NCBI RefSeq assembly: GCF_014672835.1
Contig: NZ_CP060244.1
Location: 2,597,001 to 2,661,000 of the forward strand
Direction: 5' to 3'
From: Entomobacter blattae
GTDB lineage: Bacteria > Pseudomonadota > Alphaproteobacteria > Acetobacterales > Acetobacteraceae
Length of the DNA stretch: 64,000 bases
Positions 56,422 through 64,000 of the stretch are shown here, piece after piece. The translations under genes and the position numbers were made by a program. Below the pieces are notes generated by a model. It saw nothing but the letters and a program-made list of their open reading frames with translations, had not been told where the DNA came from and made no database searches. Every line of letters starts with the position of its first letter. The first letter of the stretch is position 1.

Positions 56422-57730
56422 GAATAAAGCGGCTTAAGTCACCTTTTTTTGCCATAGGCGCAACTTTTTCCTGAACATCTTTTGCTTCTATCTTAATCTG
56501 CTCCCCATCATGCTCAGAGGCTGTAAAGGAGATATCCTCAAGAAGACGTTCCATAACCGTTGCCAATCGCCGGGCTCCAATGTTTTCCACACGGTCGTTA
56601 ATATCAGCAGCCAAGTCAGCCAGGGCATCAATACTCTCTTCTGAAAAACCCAGACTGACCCCCTCCGTTTGCATCAAGGCTTTATATTGTTTTAGCAATG
56701 AATGTTCAGGCTCAGTTAAAATCCGCCGTAAATCCTCACGCGATAAGGGGGACAGCTCCACCCTGATTGGCAAGCGGCCTTGTAACTCCGGCAAGAGATC
56801 GGCCGGTTTGGCAACATGAAAGGCTCCAGAAGCAATAAAAAGAATATGGTCTGTTTTAACTGGACCATATTTGGTAGAAACGGTTGTCCCTTCTATAAGG
56901 GGAAGAAGATCCCTCTGCACCCCCTCGCGCGAGACATCCCCACCACGTGTCCCCCGCTCGCTACTGGTACAGACTTTGTCGATCTCATCCAAAAAAACAA
57001 TACCGTGATTTTGGGCATGCTCAACAGCCTCATGAGCTATAGCATCATTATCAAGAAGGGCATCTGCCTCCTCTCGCTCCAGTGCTTCGCGGGCTTTCTT
57101 AACACTCATTTTGCGAGGCTGGGGCGATTTATTCATGAGCCCCTTCATCATATCGGTAAGATTAATGACGGTCCCAGGCATCATTCCGGGAAGATCCATC
57201 CCTGGAGAAGCCGGTGCTGCATCACTCACCGAAACTTCTACCTCCTTGTCTTCCAGCTCCCCATTTTGAAGCATACGCCGAAACTTGTTTCGTGTTTCTG
57301 CTGAGGCATTTTCTCCCACCAGCGCATCCAAAAGCCGGTTTTCTGCTCGCTCATGGGCAGCTTGCACCACATCCCGCCGTTTAACATCGCGAAGCATCCC
57401 CAAGGAGGCATCGACCAAATCACGGATAATACTTTCTACATCCCGGCCAACATAGCCAACCTCAGTAAATTTAGTGGCTTCCACCTTAAGAAACGGGGCC
57501 TGTGCCAGCTTTGCTAATCTACGGGCTATCTCGGTTTTTCCACAACCGGTCGGGCCAATCATCAAGATATTCTTGGGTACAATTTCCTCTCGCATTTCCA
57601 GCGGAAGCTGGGCTCTACGCCACCGGTTACGCAATGCAATCGCTACAGCCCGTTTAGCATCGTCCTGGCCAATAATATAACGGTCAAGCTCTGTTACAAT
57701 TTCCCGTGGGGAAAGGGTTGGAATCTCCAT
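56417..57730 (-). CDS. hslU: ATP-dependent protease ATPase subunit HslU
   Basis: 437 aa. AAA+ unfoldase of the HslUV protease. Starts [26 protein letters not shown], with Walker [17 protein letters not shown], the pore loop in [16 protein letters not shown], Walker [12 protein letters not shown], sensor 2 near GARRL, and the C-terminal SRFIL that inserts into HslV. Its ATG overlaps the hslV stop codon by 1 nt (TAATG). Confidence 0.98.
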   Translation of the reverse strand: MEIPTLSPREIVTELDRYIIGQDDAKRAVAIALRNRWRRAQLPLEMREEIVPKNILMIGPTGCGKTEIARRLAKLAQAPFLKVEATKFTEVGYVGRDVESIIRDLVDASLGMLRDVKRRDVVQAAHERAENRLLDALVGENASAETRNKFRRMLQNGELEDKEVEVSVSDAAPASPGMDLPGMMPGTVINLTDMMKGLMNKSPQPRKMSVKKAREALEREEADALLDNDAIAHEAVEHAQNHGIVFLDEIDKVCTSSERGTRGGDVSREGVQRDLLPLIEGTTVSTKYGPVKTDHILFIASGAFHVAKPADLLPELQGRLPIRVELSPLSREDLRRILTEPEHSLLKQYKALMQTEGVSLGFSEESIDALADLAADINDRVENIGARRLATVMERLLEDISFTASEHDGEQIKIEAKDVQEKVAPMAKKGDLSRFIL

Positions 57731-58335
57731 TACTCATCCCCTTCAGATTCAGTATATTCCAAAGTTTCCAGAATTAGAGAATGGTTCGTATAAACGCAAA
57801 TATCGCCTGCAATCTTCATCGCTTTACGAGCAATCTCCTCTGCATCAAGGGTCTCTATTCCAATTAAGGCCCGTGCCGCTGAAAGGGCAAAGTTCCCCCC
57901 CGATCCAATAGCAATAATGCCATCTTCCGGCTCTAACACATCTCCATTCCCGGTTAAAGTAAATGAATGATAAGCATCGGCTACGGCCATCATGGCCTCG
58001 AGTCGACGCAAGTAGCGATCTGTCCGCCAATCTTTGGCCAATTCAACACAGGCCCGTTCTAGCTGACGGGGATAACGCTCAAGCTTGGCCTCTAAACGTT
58101 CGAGCAGGGTAAAGGCATCGGCTGTAGCACCGGCAAAACCTGCTAAAATATCGTTATTATTCCCAATGCGGCGCACCTTGCGTGCATTGCCTTTAATAAC
58201 AGTTTGCCCTAGTGTAACCTGGCCGTCACCAGCCATGGTCACCTTATTTCCCTTACGGACACATAAAATAGTGGTACCATGCCAACCAACGGGGTCATGG
58301 TTATTTGTAAAATGATGAATATTATACATAGCCAT
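57730..58335 (-). CDS. hslV: ATP-dependent protease peptidase subunit HslV
   Basis: 201 aa if ATG at 58333-58335 is used; an in-frame ATG two codons later is possible. Proteasome-like threonine protease. The catalytic Thr is the first T of [10 protein letters not shown], exposed after removal of a propeptide of about 20 residues. [18 protein letters not shown] and the [25 protein letters not shown], and AIGSGG stretches are typical. Forms dodecamers capped by HslU. The hslV-hslU order is standard. Confidence 0.96.
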   Translation of the reverse strand: MAMYNIHHFTNNHDPVGWHGTTILCVRKGNKVTMAGDGQVTLGQTVIKGNARKVRRIGNNNDILAGFAGATADAFTLLERLEAKLERYPRQLERACVELAKDWRTDRYLRRLEAMMAVADAYHSFTLTGNGDVLEPEDGIIAIGSGGNFALSAARALIGIETLDAEEIARKAMKIAGDICVYTNHSLILETLEYTESEGDE

Positions 58336-58535
58336 TATAAATAGAATTACTAAATGAAAACACAAGAGAGAGCAGCATGCGCAAAGCCAATAAAAAAGCA
58401 GGCTGTAAAACTTTTACCTCTTTATAGAGTAGTTTTATGAAAAGCCTTTTTTTTGTAAAAAGCGAGCGCAATAGAATTACTGCGTTTCATATCATCGCTT
58501 TCCCCCATAAAAAAGAACTTTCTTAAAAGACCCCT
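58336..58535. other. Intergenic region upstream of hslV
   Basis: About 200 nt, AT-rich, presumably with the hslVU promoter on the minus strand. The 12-mer AATAGAATTACT occurs twice (about 58340 and 58470). No gene seen. Confidence 0.5.
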
Positions 58536-58655
<120 letters not shown>

Positions 58656-58678
58656 ATGGAATAAAAAATCACTGAAAT

Positions 58679-59179
58679 TTATGGAGAAGAAACCAGCTCT
58701 TCGACCTTTTGCATTAAAGATGTTAACGAAAAAGGTTTAGTTAAAACCTGTATTTTTTTAGTAAGGGAAAGACCATTCGTTATGCCATGAGCATAGCCTG
58801 TGATAAAGAGAACCGATATAGCTGGCCAAATGGTATGAGCCAAACGGGCAACTTCTTGCCCATTCAACCCTGGTAGGCCAACATCGGTTAGAAGCAGATC
58901 AACCTGACGATTCTCCCCTTTCATGGCTTTTATCAGGCTTACGGCTGCCTGGCCATCTTCTGCCTGAAGAACAGAAAACTTCATATCATCTAGCAAATCA
59001 ACAAGTAAGTTACGCAAAACAGAATCGTCTTCTACGAGCAAAATGGTTTTTTGTTTCATAGTTTTTGGCGCTAATACTGCAAAATTCTCTTTTTCAGAGA
59101 GATTGGGGAATAGATGAACCGAACCCTGCCCAAAAGAAGCAGAACAATAACATAATTCTCTTTTTATAAGGCTATCCAT
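58679..59179 (-). CDS. Single-domain response regulator (CheY-like)
   Basis: 166 aa from ATG at 59177-59179, with AGGG/AGG upstream. Receiver domain from residue 42: ILLVEDDSVLRNLLVDLL, phospho-Asp in LLLTDVGLPGLNG, Thr in LFITGYAHG, Lys in VLTKPFS. There is no output domain. A second ATG (59057-59059) starts exactly at the receiver but lacks a visible ribosome-binding site; the 40-residue leader CYCSASFGQGSVHLF... is unlike the family. It most resembles receivers of hybrid kinases. It is third in line after two kinases on the same strand, though 700 nt away. Confidence 0.88.
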   Translation of the reverse strand: MDSLIKRELCYCSASFGQGSVHLFPNLSEKENFAVLAPKTMKQKTILLVEDDSVLRNLLVDLLDDMKFSVLQAEDGQAAVSLIKAMKGENRQVDLLLTDVGLPGLNGQEVARLAHTIWPAISVLFITGYAHGITNGLSLTKKIQVLTKPFSLTSLMQKVEELVSSP

Positions 59180-59882
59180 CTATACCTATCCCTAACCTAT
59201 CGCTGGCCAACACAAAGCAACCTCTCTTCCTCGTCGTCATTCTTTTCTTTTTTGAAAAATACGTACAATCTTAACAGGGGATATAAGAGTTTTTCCAATC
59301 AATTCAGACCCTATCACTAGAAGTTCATCTTACCAGGGAGGGGACCAAAGAGGAGAAAAGACAAAACGCTGCCCGTTTCGGACAAACCTGGTCTTTACCC
59401 TCAAAAAAAGCAGGATGAAAATAAAGGCCAGTATCGGGTTGGGAGGGCTGGAAGATTGTGGTGATCACACCTGCAGAATCGGTCTGACCCGCTCTATTTT
59501 CTGCCTTTCTGTTTCTGCCTTCCTGCACAGCAGCTGGGCAAGATAGGTACGGGTTTCCTCAAAAGAGATCGCGTTTGTTTCCGACGAGAGTGGGGTGGAG
59601 GCCGGTTCCTTCCATTTGGGTAATCGTTGCCAGATGCGAGTACCATCTTCAATGCACATTTAGGCTTCAGTGCACATTTAGGGTGGGGCGCACGAGGTGA
59701 GGCGTATCTAAATGAGGGTATCTGGAGTTGGATATGTGGAGCGATGGAGGGCATCCAAGCCTATAAGGCGCCCAATAAGTGTTGGGAGAAGAAAAAGTAT
59801 GAGAGCAGCCTTCTGTCCTCTGGCGCACTGGCAGAGAATGATGAAAGAGATTAGGCAGAAATCAGCCAACAAAATGCCAATT
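59180..59882. other. 700-nt gap inside the two-component cluster
   Basis: No firm gene. A minus-strand frame of 64 codons (59465-59659, ATG at 59657-59659) reads RIWQRLPKWKEPASTPL and LAQLLCRKAETERQKIERV; a second frame overlapping its end continues ITTIFQPSQPDTGLYFHP, which together look like one gene broken by a frameshift. At its start an 18-bp direct repeat (TGCACATTTAGG-type, about 59653-59684) is present. I recognise no family. Plus-strand frames here are antisense to the kinase. Confidence 0.4.
59465..59659 (-). pseudogene. Possible remnant of a small gene
   Basis: 64 codons with protein-like composition and a Lys/Glu-rich helical end. The likely continuation lies in another frame (59325-59528), suggesting a frameshifted gene of about 110 codons. 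No ribosome-binding site is obvious and no family is recognised. Confidence 0.3.
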
Positions 59883-61460
59883 TTAAAGGAATTTTTCCCT
59901 AATATTTTGGGTAACGGGCAGAAAAAGCTGAAAGCAGCTTCCTTTCCCAACCTCGCTCTTAATGCTAATATTGCCCCCTTGCTGCTTAAGAAAGCTATAA
60001 ACAATGGCAAGCCCCAACCCTGTGCCGTCCCCTCCATGTTTAGTGGTAAAAAACGGTTCAAAAATACGAGACTTCACCTCTTCAGACATGCCCATTCCGG
60101 TGTCAGTGACAGACACCATAATATACTGACCAGCTAAAAGCTCCTGGCCTTGTTCATTGGGCTGAACAGTATATTTCTCCACCGCGAGGGTAATTTCCCC
60201 TCCTACTGGCATGGCATCAACAGCATTTAGACAGAGATTCATCAACGCCATTTCCAGTTGCTCTTGGTCAGTAAAGGCGCGATATGGGCCTTGCCCTTCC
60301 TGAGGTAAGTGATAGATAAGCCGGACTTGAGCAGATGTTCCCGTTTTTTTGTTTCTATCCTCAATCCTTTTCATTATGGCCTGCTCAAGCAGGGTATGTA
60401 GGCGAGAGAGGGTTTCAACAATATCAAGATTCTGGAGATTTATCTCCTGTTGGCGGCTAAAACTTAAAAGCCGTTGGGTCAGTTTGCTTCCTTTCTGGGC
60501 AGCAGAAAATGCATTTTTCAGCAAGATACGGCCTTGCTCCTCATGAACACAGGACAGCTGCTCCATCATCTCCAAGGATCCCATAAGAGAAGCCAAAATA
60601 TTGTTAAAATCATGTGCAATTCCGCCAGCCATGGTTCCCAGGGCCAGCATTTTTTCAGCCTGCTGAAGCTGGATCTCAAGTTTTCTGAATTCCGTAACAT
60701 CGTGCTCTATCACAACAGAAAAAGACCCCGCCTTGAACATGGTAGACAGGTTTATACGCAAAACATGCAGCCATTTTAAAGCCTTGTCTGAACTGGCATC
60801 ACTCAGCTCTACCATTTCTTCTATACGGTCGGTGTGCTCGACCCGATAAGTCACACGACGCTTGAGAGCGGCACGGTTTTTTTGTTGGCATTCTTCTTCT
60901 GTCAAGCCAAGGCATTCCTCAGCAGCAAGGCCAAAACTCTGAGCAGCCTGTTCATTAAGGCGAATAAAGCAACCCCTTTTATCCTTAAAAGCCAGCCCTT
61001 CTGTAATATTGTCTAACAAACCCTGCATTAACACGCGTTCTACGGCCAAATCTTGTCCCATCTGGAAATGCCCAACGGCCTGCCTGACCATGGAAAGAAG
61101 CATGCTCTCCTCCCACGGTTTATGAGAAAAAAACATGATTCTGCCCTGGTTAAGGGCCGTAATCACGGCCTCCATATCGGCATAACCCGTAAGAAAAATA
61201 GCCGGAGCAGATGTAAACTGCCGTGCACGGGTCAAGAACTGATCTCCATTCATGCCTGGCATTCTCTGGTCAGAAATAATGACAGAGATCGTCGTGTTGG
61301 TTTTAACAATCTCCAAAGCTTCAAAGGGGTTTCCCGTTGCCACAATCTCAAATTCGTCTTCCAGAAGATCCGTCAGAGCAAGAAGAATTTCGGGCTCGTC
61401 ATCAACCAACAGCACAACAGGTTTTGGGGTTTTTGGGGCGATTAACGAAAATTTCAACAT
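59883..61460 (-). CDS. Histidine kinase with N-terminal receiver and PAS domain
   Basis: 525 aa, soluble. Receiver 14-125 (VVLLVDDEPEILLALTDLL, DQRMPGMNG with phospho-Asp, FLTGYADMEAV, HKPWEE in the Lys position). A PAS domain spans about 145-265 (LLDNITEGLAFKDKRGCFIRLN). The HisKA H-box is MAGGIAHDFNNILASLMGS, the N-box NLCLNAVDAM, G1 DTGMGMSEE, and G2 GGDGTGLGLAIVYSF. The receiver-first order suggests control by an upstream kinase, such as the next gene, 22 nt away on the same strand. Confidence 0.92.
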   Translation of the reverse strand: MLKFSLIAPKTPKPVVLLVDDEPEILLALTDLLEDEFEIVATGNPFEALEIVKTNTTISVIISDQRMPGMNGDQFLTRARQFTSAPAIFLTGYADMEAVITALNQGRIMFFSHKPWEESMLLSMVRQAVGHFQMGQDLAVERVLMQGLLDNITEGLAFKDKRGCFIRLNEQAAQSFGLAAEECLGLTEEECQQKNRAALKRRVTYRVEHTDRIEEMVELSDASSDKALKWLHVLRINLSTMFKAGSFSVVIEHDVTEFRKLEIQLQQAEKMLALGTMAGGIAHDFNNILASLMGSLEMMEQLSCVHEEQGRILLKNAFSAAQKGSKLTQRLLSFSRQQEINLQNLDIVETLSRLHTLLEQAIMKRIEDRNKKTGTSAQVRLIYHLPQEGQGPYRAFTDQEQLEMALMNLCLNAVDAMPVGGEITLAVEKYTVQPNEQGQELLAGQYIMVSVTDTGMGMSEEVKSRIFEPFFTTKHGGDGTGLGLAIVYSFLKQQGGNISIKSEVGKGSCFQLFLPVTQNIREKFL

Positions 61461-61482
61461 GGCTATAGCCTCTTTTGAGAAA

Positions 61483-63342
61483 TTATTTTTTACCTCCTGC
61501 TACAGGATATCCCTTTTCTGGTTTCTGGCAGGGAACAAGAACCACCATCCGTGTACCTCTTGTCTCATTTACATCCACTTCGATTCTTCCCTTATGGGCC
61601 TTCACCACATTATAGGCAATAGATAACCCCAACCCCGTGCCTAATCCCACTTGTTTGGTTGTAAAGAAAGGTTCAAATATCCGCTCTCTAACCTCTTCTT
61701 TTATCCCCTCTCCATTATCGGCAATAATAATGGCATAGCACAACCCAAGATCTGTTTGACGAAGCTCTGTCTCTATCATGATATGACCATAGGAGATGCT
61801 TTTATGCTCCAGGGCTTCAGCAATCGCATCAGCTGCATTGGAAATAATATTCATAATGACCTGATTGAGCAAAGCTGGTTGGCACAAGAGAATAGGCGGT
61901 GCCGTAAGATGTTTTTCTACACTGATAATAGTACCCAGCTTGGGTTTAAGTAAAACCAACACAGTTTCCAGAGTTTCCGGAACGTTGATTTGCTGGTATT
62001 CTGCTTCATCAAGGCGAGAGAAATTCCTAAGCCTTTGCACCAGATTCCTGATCCGCTCAAGGCCAATCTCCATAGAGGCAACCCTGCTCTGGCATTTTTC
62101 AAGCATGGCGACATTTGCATTATAATAGGTGAAATTTCGCTGTGGGTCTAAACGCCCCTCTTGATTGTCTGAGACCCCATACACATCCTGAAGTTGGGAT
62201 TCCATTTTTTTCAAAAGGGCCACTATGGTATTCTTATGAGCAAGAATAAAAGCCAATGGATTATTAATCTCATGGGCAATCCCCGCAACAAGTTCCCCTA
62301 AGGAGGCCATCTTGGCCGTTTGCACAAGCTGGGATTGCATATGCTGCAACTGCTTGTTTTTATTTTCAAGATCACTGTTCGCACTGGCCAGGGCTTCAGC
62401 CAGGGCTGCTTTGGCTGCGTTGCCACGAGCCTCGGTTCGCGCCATTTCCATAACTGTTTGCCGGTCATGACGCTCGATCTCCAGCCTGCGTGTTTCATCT
62501 TGAAACAATTTTCGCTTCAAGAGAGTAGCGATGCGAAGGGCAAGGAGGTTACGCTCAACATCATAAGGAACCAGATCATCCACCCCTGCCTCGTAAGCAA
62601 GCTGAGCAAGATCCCTATCCTTTTCATGACCCGTTCCAAATGCTACGAGCCTAAGGGAACGCCCAGTGGTTTTCAGCATTCTTTCTCGCTGTTCATCAAT
62701 AATACGGCAAAAGGCAATACTGTCAAAACGATAAGAGAGAAGATCGACAATAAAACAATCGGGCCACTCTGCTATGGGGTGGGTGTCAGAATAAGCAAAA
62801 ATCTCACAAGGGTCAGACAATGTCTGGACATCGTGCCCATCTTCCCTCAAAATATCTAGTAATACCTTGCTCTGATCCTCATCAGGATCCATAACGACCA
62901 GAATGCTGGCCCTGCGAAACCCCGTAATGGAAGGGCGGTTCTGCACCTCATCTTGCTGACGTAACAAGGCCCTTATCTTAAGGATTAATAATGCAGAGCT
63001 CGCTTGCTTGCTGATACAGTCATCAGCACCACTTTCCAGCCCCTTTCGCCCAATTTCCTCTCTGTGATTTTCGCTAATCTGAAGGAGAACCGGCAAAAAC
63101 CAAGTGGCCGCCCCAATTTTGACCTGGCTTACAAGCTGCCCCCCATTCATTCCTGGAAGGTGATAATCCACCAACATTAAATCAGGCACAATATTATCCA
63201 GAGCTGAAAGTGTCTCTTCCGCATTGGAGAAACGGGTCACCTTAAACCCATGCTGTTCAAGCAGGGCAGAGGTTTGCCGGGTCTGCTCATCTGAGGCCTC
63301 AACTAAAACAATATGAAAAGGCTTGCCAGAATTTTTTTTCAT
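61483..63342 (-). CDS. Histidine kinase with two N-terminal receiver domains
   Basis: 619 aa, soluble. First receiver about 8-130 ([27 protein letters not shown]), lacking the acidic pair after the first strand but keeping phospho-Asp. Second receiver-like domain about 145-275 ([39 protein letters not shown]), degenerate at the loop positions. A coiled coil (about 285-345) leads to the HisKA H-box [20 protein letters not shown] and ATPase with [18 protein letters not shown] and [10 protein letters not shown]. No sensory or membrane domain is present. Lies 22 nt upstream of the 525-aa kinase in the same operon. Confidence 0.92.
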   Translation of the reverse strand: MKKNSGKPFHIVLVEASDEQTRQTSALLEQHGFKVTRFSNAEETLSALDNIVPDLMLVDYHLPGMNGGQLVSQVKIGAATWFLPVLLQISENHREEIGRKGLESGADDCISKQASSALLILKIRALLRQQDEVQNRPSITGFRRASILVVMDPDEDQSKVLLDILREDGHDVQTLSDPCEIFAYSDTHPIAEWPDCFIVDLLSYRFDSIAFCRIIDEQRERMLKTTGRSLRLVAFGTGHEKDRDLAQLAYEAGVDDLVPYDVERNLLALRIATLLKRKLFQDETRRLEIERHDRQTVMEMARTEARGNAAKAALAEALASANSDLENKNKQLQHMQSQLVQTAKMASLGELVAGIAHEINNPLAFILAHKNTIVALLKKMESQLQDVYGVSDNQEGRLDPQRNFTYYNANVAMLEKCQSRVASMEIGLERIRNLVQRLRNFSRLDEAEYQQINVPETLETVLVLLKPKLGTIISVEKHLTAPPILLCQPALLNQVIMNIISNAADAIAEALEHKSISYGHIMIETELRQTDLGLCYAIIIADNGEGIKEEVRERIFEPFFTTKQVGLGTGLGLSIAYNVVKAHKGRIEVDVNETRGTRMVVLVPCQKPEKGYPVAGGKK

Positions 63343-63509
63343 CTTGTTTTAAGCTTCTTTTTAGTGATAACCGCCATAATAACAGTATCTCTCAATGTGT
63401 TTCATCGATGGAATTTTACTTTATTGCTTGCCCCCACCATTTTAGTTAAACTAAAACAGTGTTGCAAAAACTATTCAGGCCAAATCCAAAAGTAAAGTAA
63501 TGCACCTCT

Positions 63510-63929
63510 ATGAACAATATCTTCTCCCGCCTTCAGGATAAAACCCCAACCCCTTTATCGTCTGCTCCAAGCAACCACCCTGCCCCTATAACCTCTATTT
63601 TCTCTCTACGAACAATCCTGTGGGCGATTATACACTGCGCCTTTTATTTTACACAGCAATTGGCTGAACTGCTGGCCCCGCTTTTTCTTATTGTGGGTAT
63701 AGGCTGGAGCTTTCTGCCCCACACCTTACAGGAACTAGGCCAAAAACTGGCCAGTGCTGAACCGCAAGCCTCTCATCTGGCAGAGCCCCTTTCACATATT
63801 ATTCCCAGTGAAATTACCATCTCTCATTACACCCTAACCCCACACGGCCTGATCGTTGACGGACTTCTGCTTATGCTTTTAGCAGCCATTGGGGCAACCG
63901 TCAGTGCCCTCGCTGCCCGCGAACTCTAA
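63510..63929 (+). CDS. Hypothetical protein with two membrane segments
   Basis: 139 aa. A polar N-terminus of about 30 residues, a hydrophobic region 33-70 (TILWAIIHCAFYF, LAPLFLIVGIGW), a loop, and a C-terminal hydrophobic helix (GLIVDGLLLMLLAAIGATVSALAA). No recognised family. It diverges from the kinase operon. The start ATG at 63510 has no strong ribosome-binding site. Confidence 0.55.
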   Translation: MNNIFSRLQDKTPTPLSSAPSNHPAPITSIFSLRTILWAIIHCAFYFTQQLAELLAPLFLIVGIGWSFLPHTLQELGQKLASAEPQASHLAEPLSHIIPSEITISHYTLTPHGLIVDGLLLMLLAAIGATVSALAAREL

Positions 63930-63966
63930 AAAAGCCTTCGGGATTAAACATCCTTGCTGCCATCGG

Positions 63967-64000
63967 CTTATCTCTTATCTCTTATCTCTTATCTCTTATC
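63967..64000. repeat. 7-bp tandem repeat running off the window
   Basis: CTTATCT repeats perfectly from 63967 to the end (4.9 copies visible). Its full length is unknown. Confidence 0.95.

Noticed and set aside
59712-60137. Plus-strand ORF of 141 codons
   Set aside because: Mostly antisense to the 525-aa histidine kinase, no ribosome-binding site.

Overview
The window is chromosomal DNA of an alphaproteobacterium, most likely a member of the Acetobacteraceae with moderate G+C (estimated by eye in the mid-40s per cent). Supporting signs are the mreBCD-mrdA-rodA order, EipB (DUF1849), an FzlA-type GST ending in a YADLDF-like tail, the xseB-ispA-dxs-tlyA operon, an RNase E with an acidic insert, and a 23S rRNA fragment with an alphaproteobacterial sequence. 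Nearly all genes are conserved housekeeping genes. I see no prophage, transposase, integrated plasmid or CRISPR array.

Layout. 1-6313 (minus): cell-shape operon mreB-mreC-mreD-mrdA-rodA, then a DUF3293 gene cut by the window edge. 6846-8102: glycine-zipper lipoprotein and a convergent peptidoglycan amidase. 8103-9097: long leader/gene-poor DNA before rne (9098-12097). 12248-14443: HerA-like ATPase and a divergent NsrR-type regulator. 14682-17984: aspS, eipB, tusA-like. 18119-22133: xseB-ispA-dxs-tlyA. 22216-29892: exported RidA-like protein, GNAT-Nudix fusion, cinA, accA, xerD, a membrane-anchored protein, aroK-aroB. 30236-38167: OmpA-family porin, GtrA, alaS, histidine kinase, beta-carbonic anhydrase, exported EEP-family protein. 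38340-46602: DUF2076, glyQ-glyS, a perfect 20-bp tandem array, infC, thrS, GT9 glycosyltransferase. 46603-48136: 1.5 kb gene desert. 48137-51587: GT4, SDR, small ORF, fzlA. 51898-53766: minCDE. 53772-58335: ABC exporter, sufE, hslVU. 58536-58655: isolated 23S rRNA fragment. 58679-63342: two-component cluster (one response regulator, two receiver-bearing kinases). 63510-63929: small membrane protein, then a heptamer repeat running off the edge.

Themes. Much of the window serves envelope growth and division: elongasome, amidase, EipB, OmpA, minCDE and FzlA. A second block is translation: aspS, alaS, glyQS, thrS, infC, tlyA and rne. Isoprenoid precursor synthesis (dxs, ispA), shikimate synthesis (aroKB) and fatty-acid synthesis (accA) complete it.

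The most unusual feature is non-coding. At 42313-42928 a 20-bp unit is repeated about 31 times without a single mismatch, in the 3' UTR of glyS before the shared glyS/infC terminator. On the minus strand it places a GGG run exactly every 10 nt, with 7-nt loops, which fits the canonical G-quadruplex rule throughout, and it carries 30 GATC sites 20 bp apart. Around it the window holds many 7-20 bp tandem duplications, several overlapping the stop codon of a gene (accA, fzlA, hslU), plus displaced fragments of xerD and of a glycosyltransferase gene. This suggests a genome prone to slippage or short duplication at gene ends. Other points of interest are an apparent AUA start codon of infC and the stray 23S rRNA piece.
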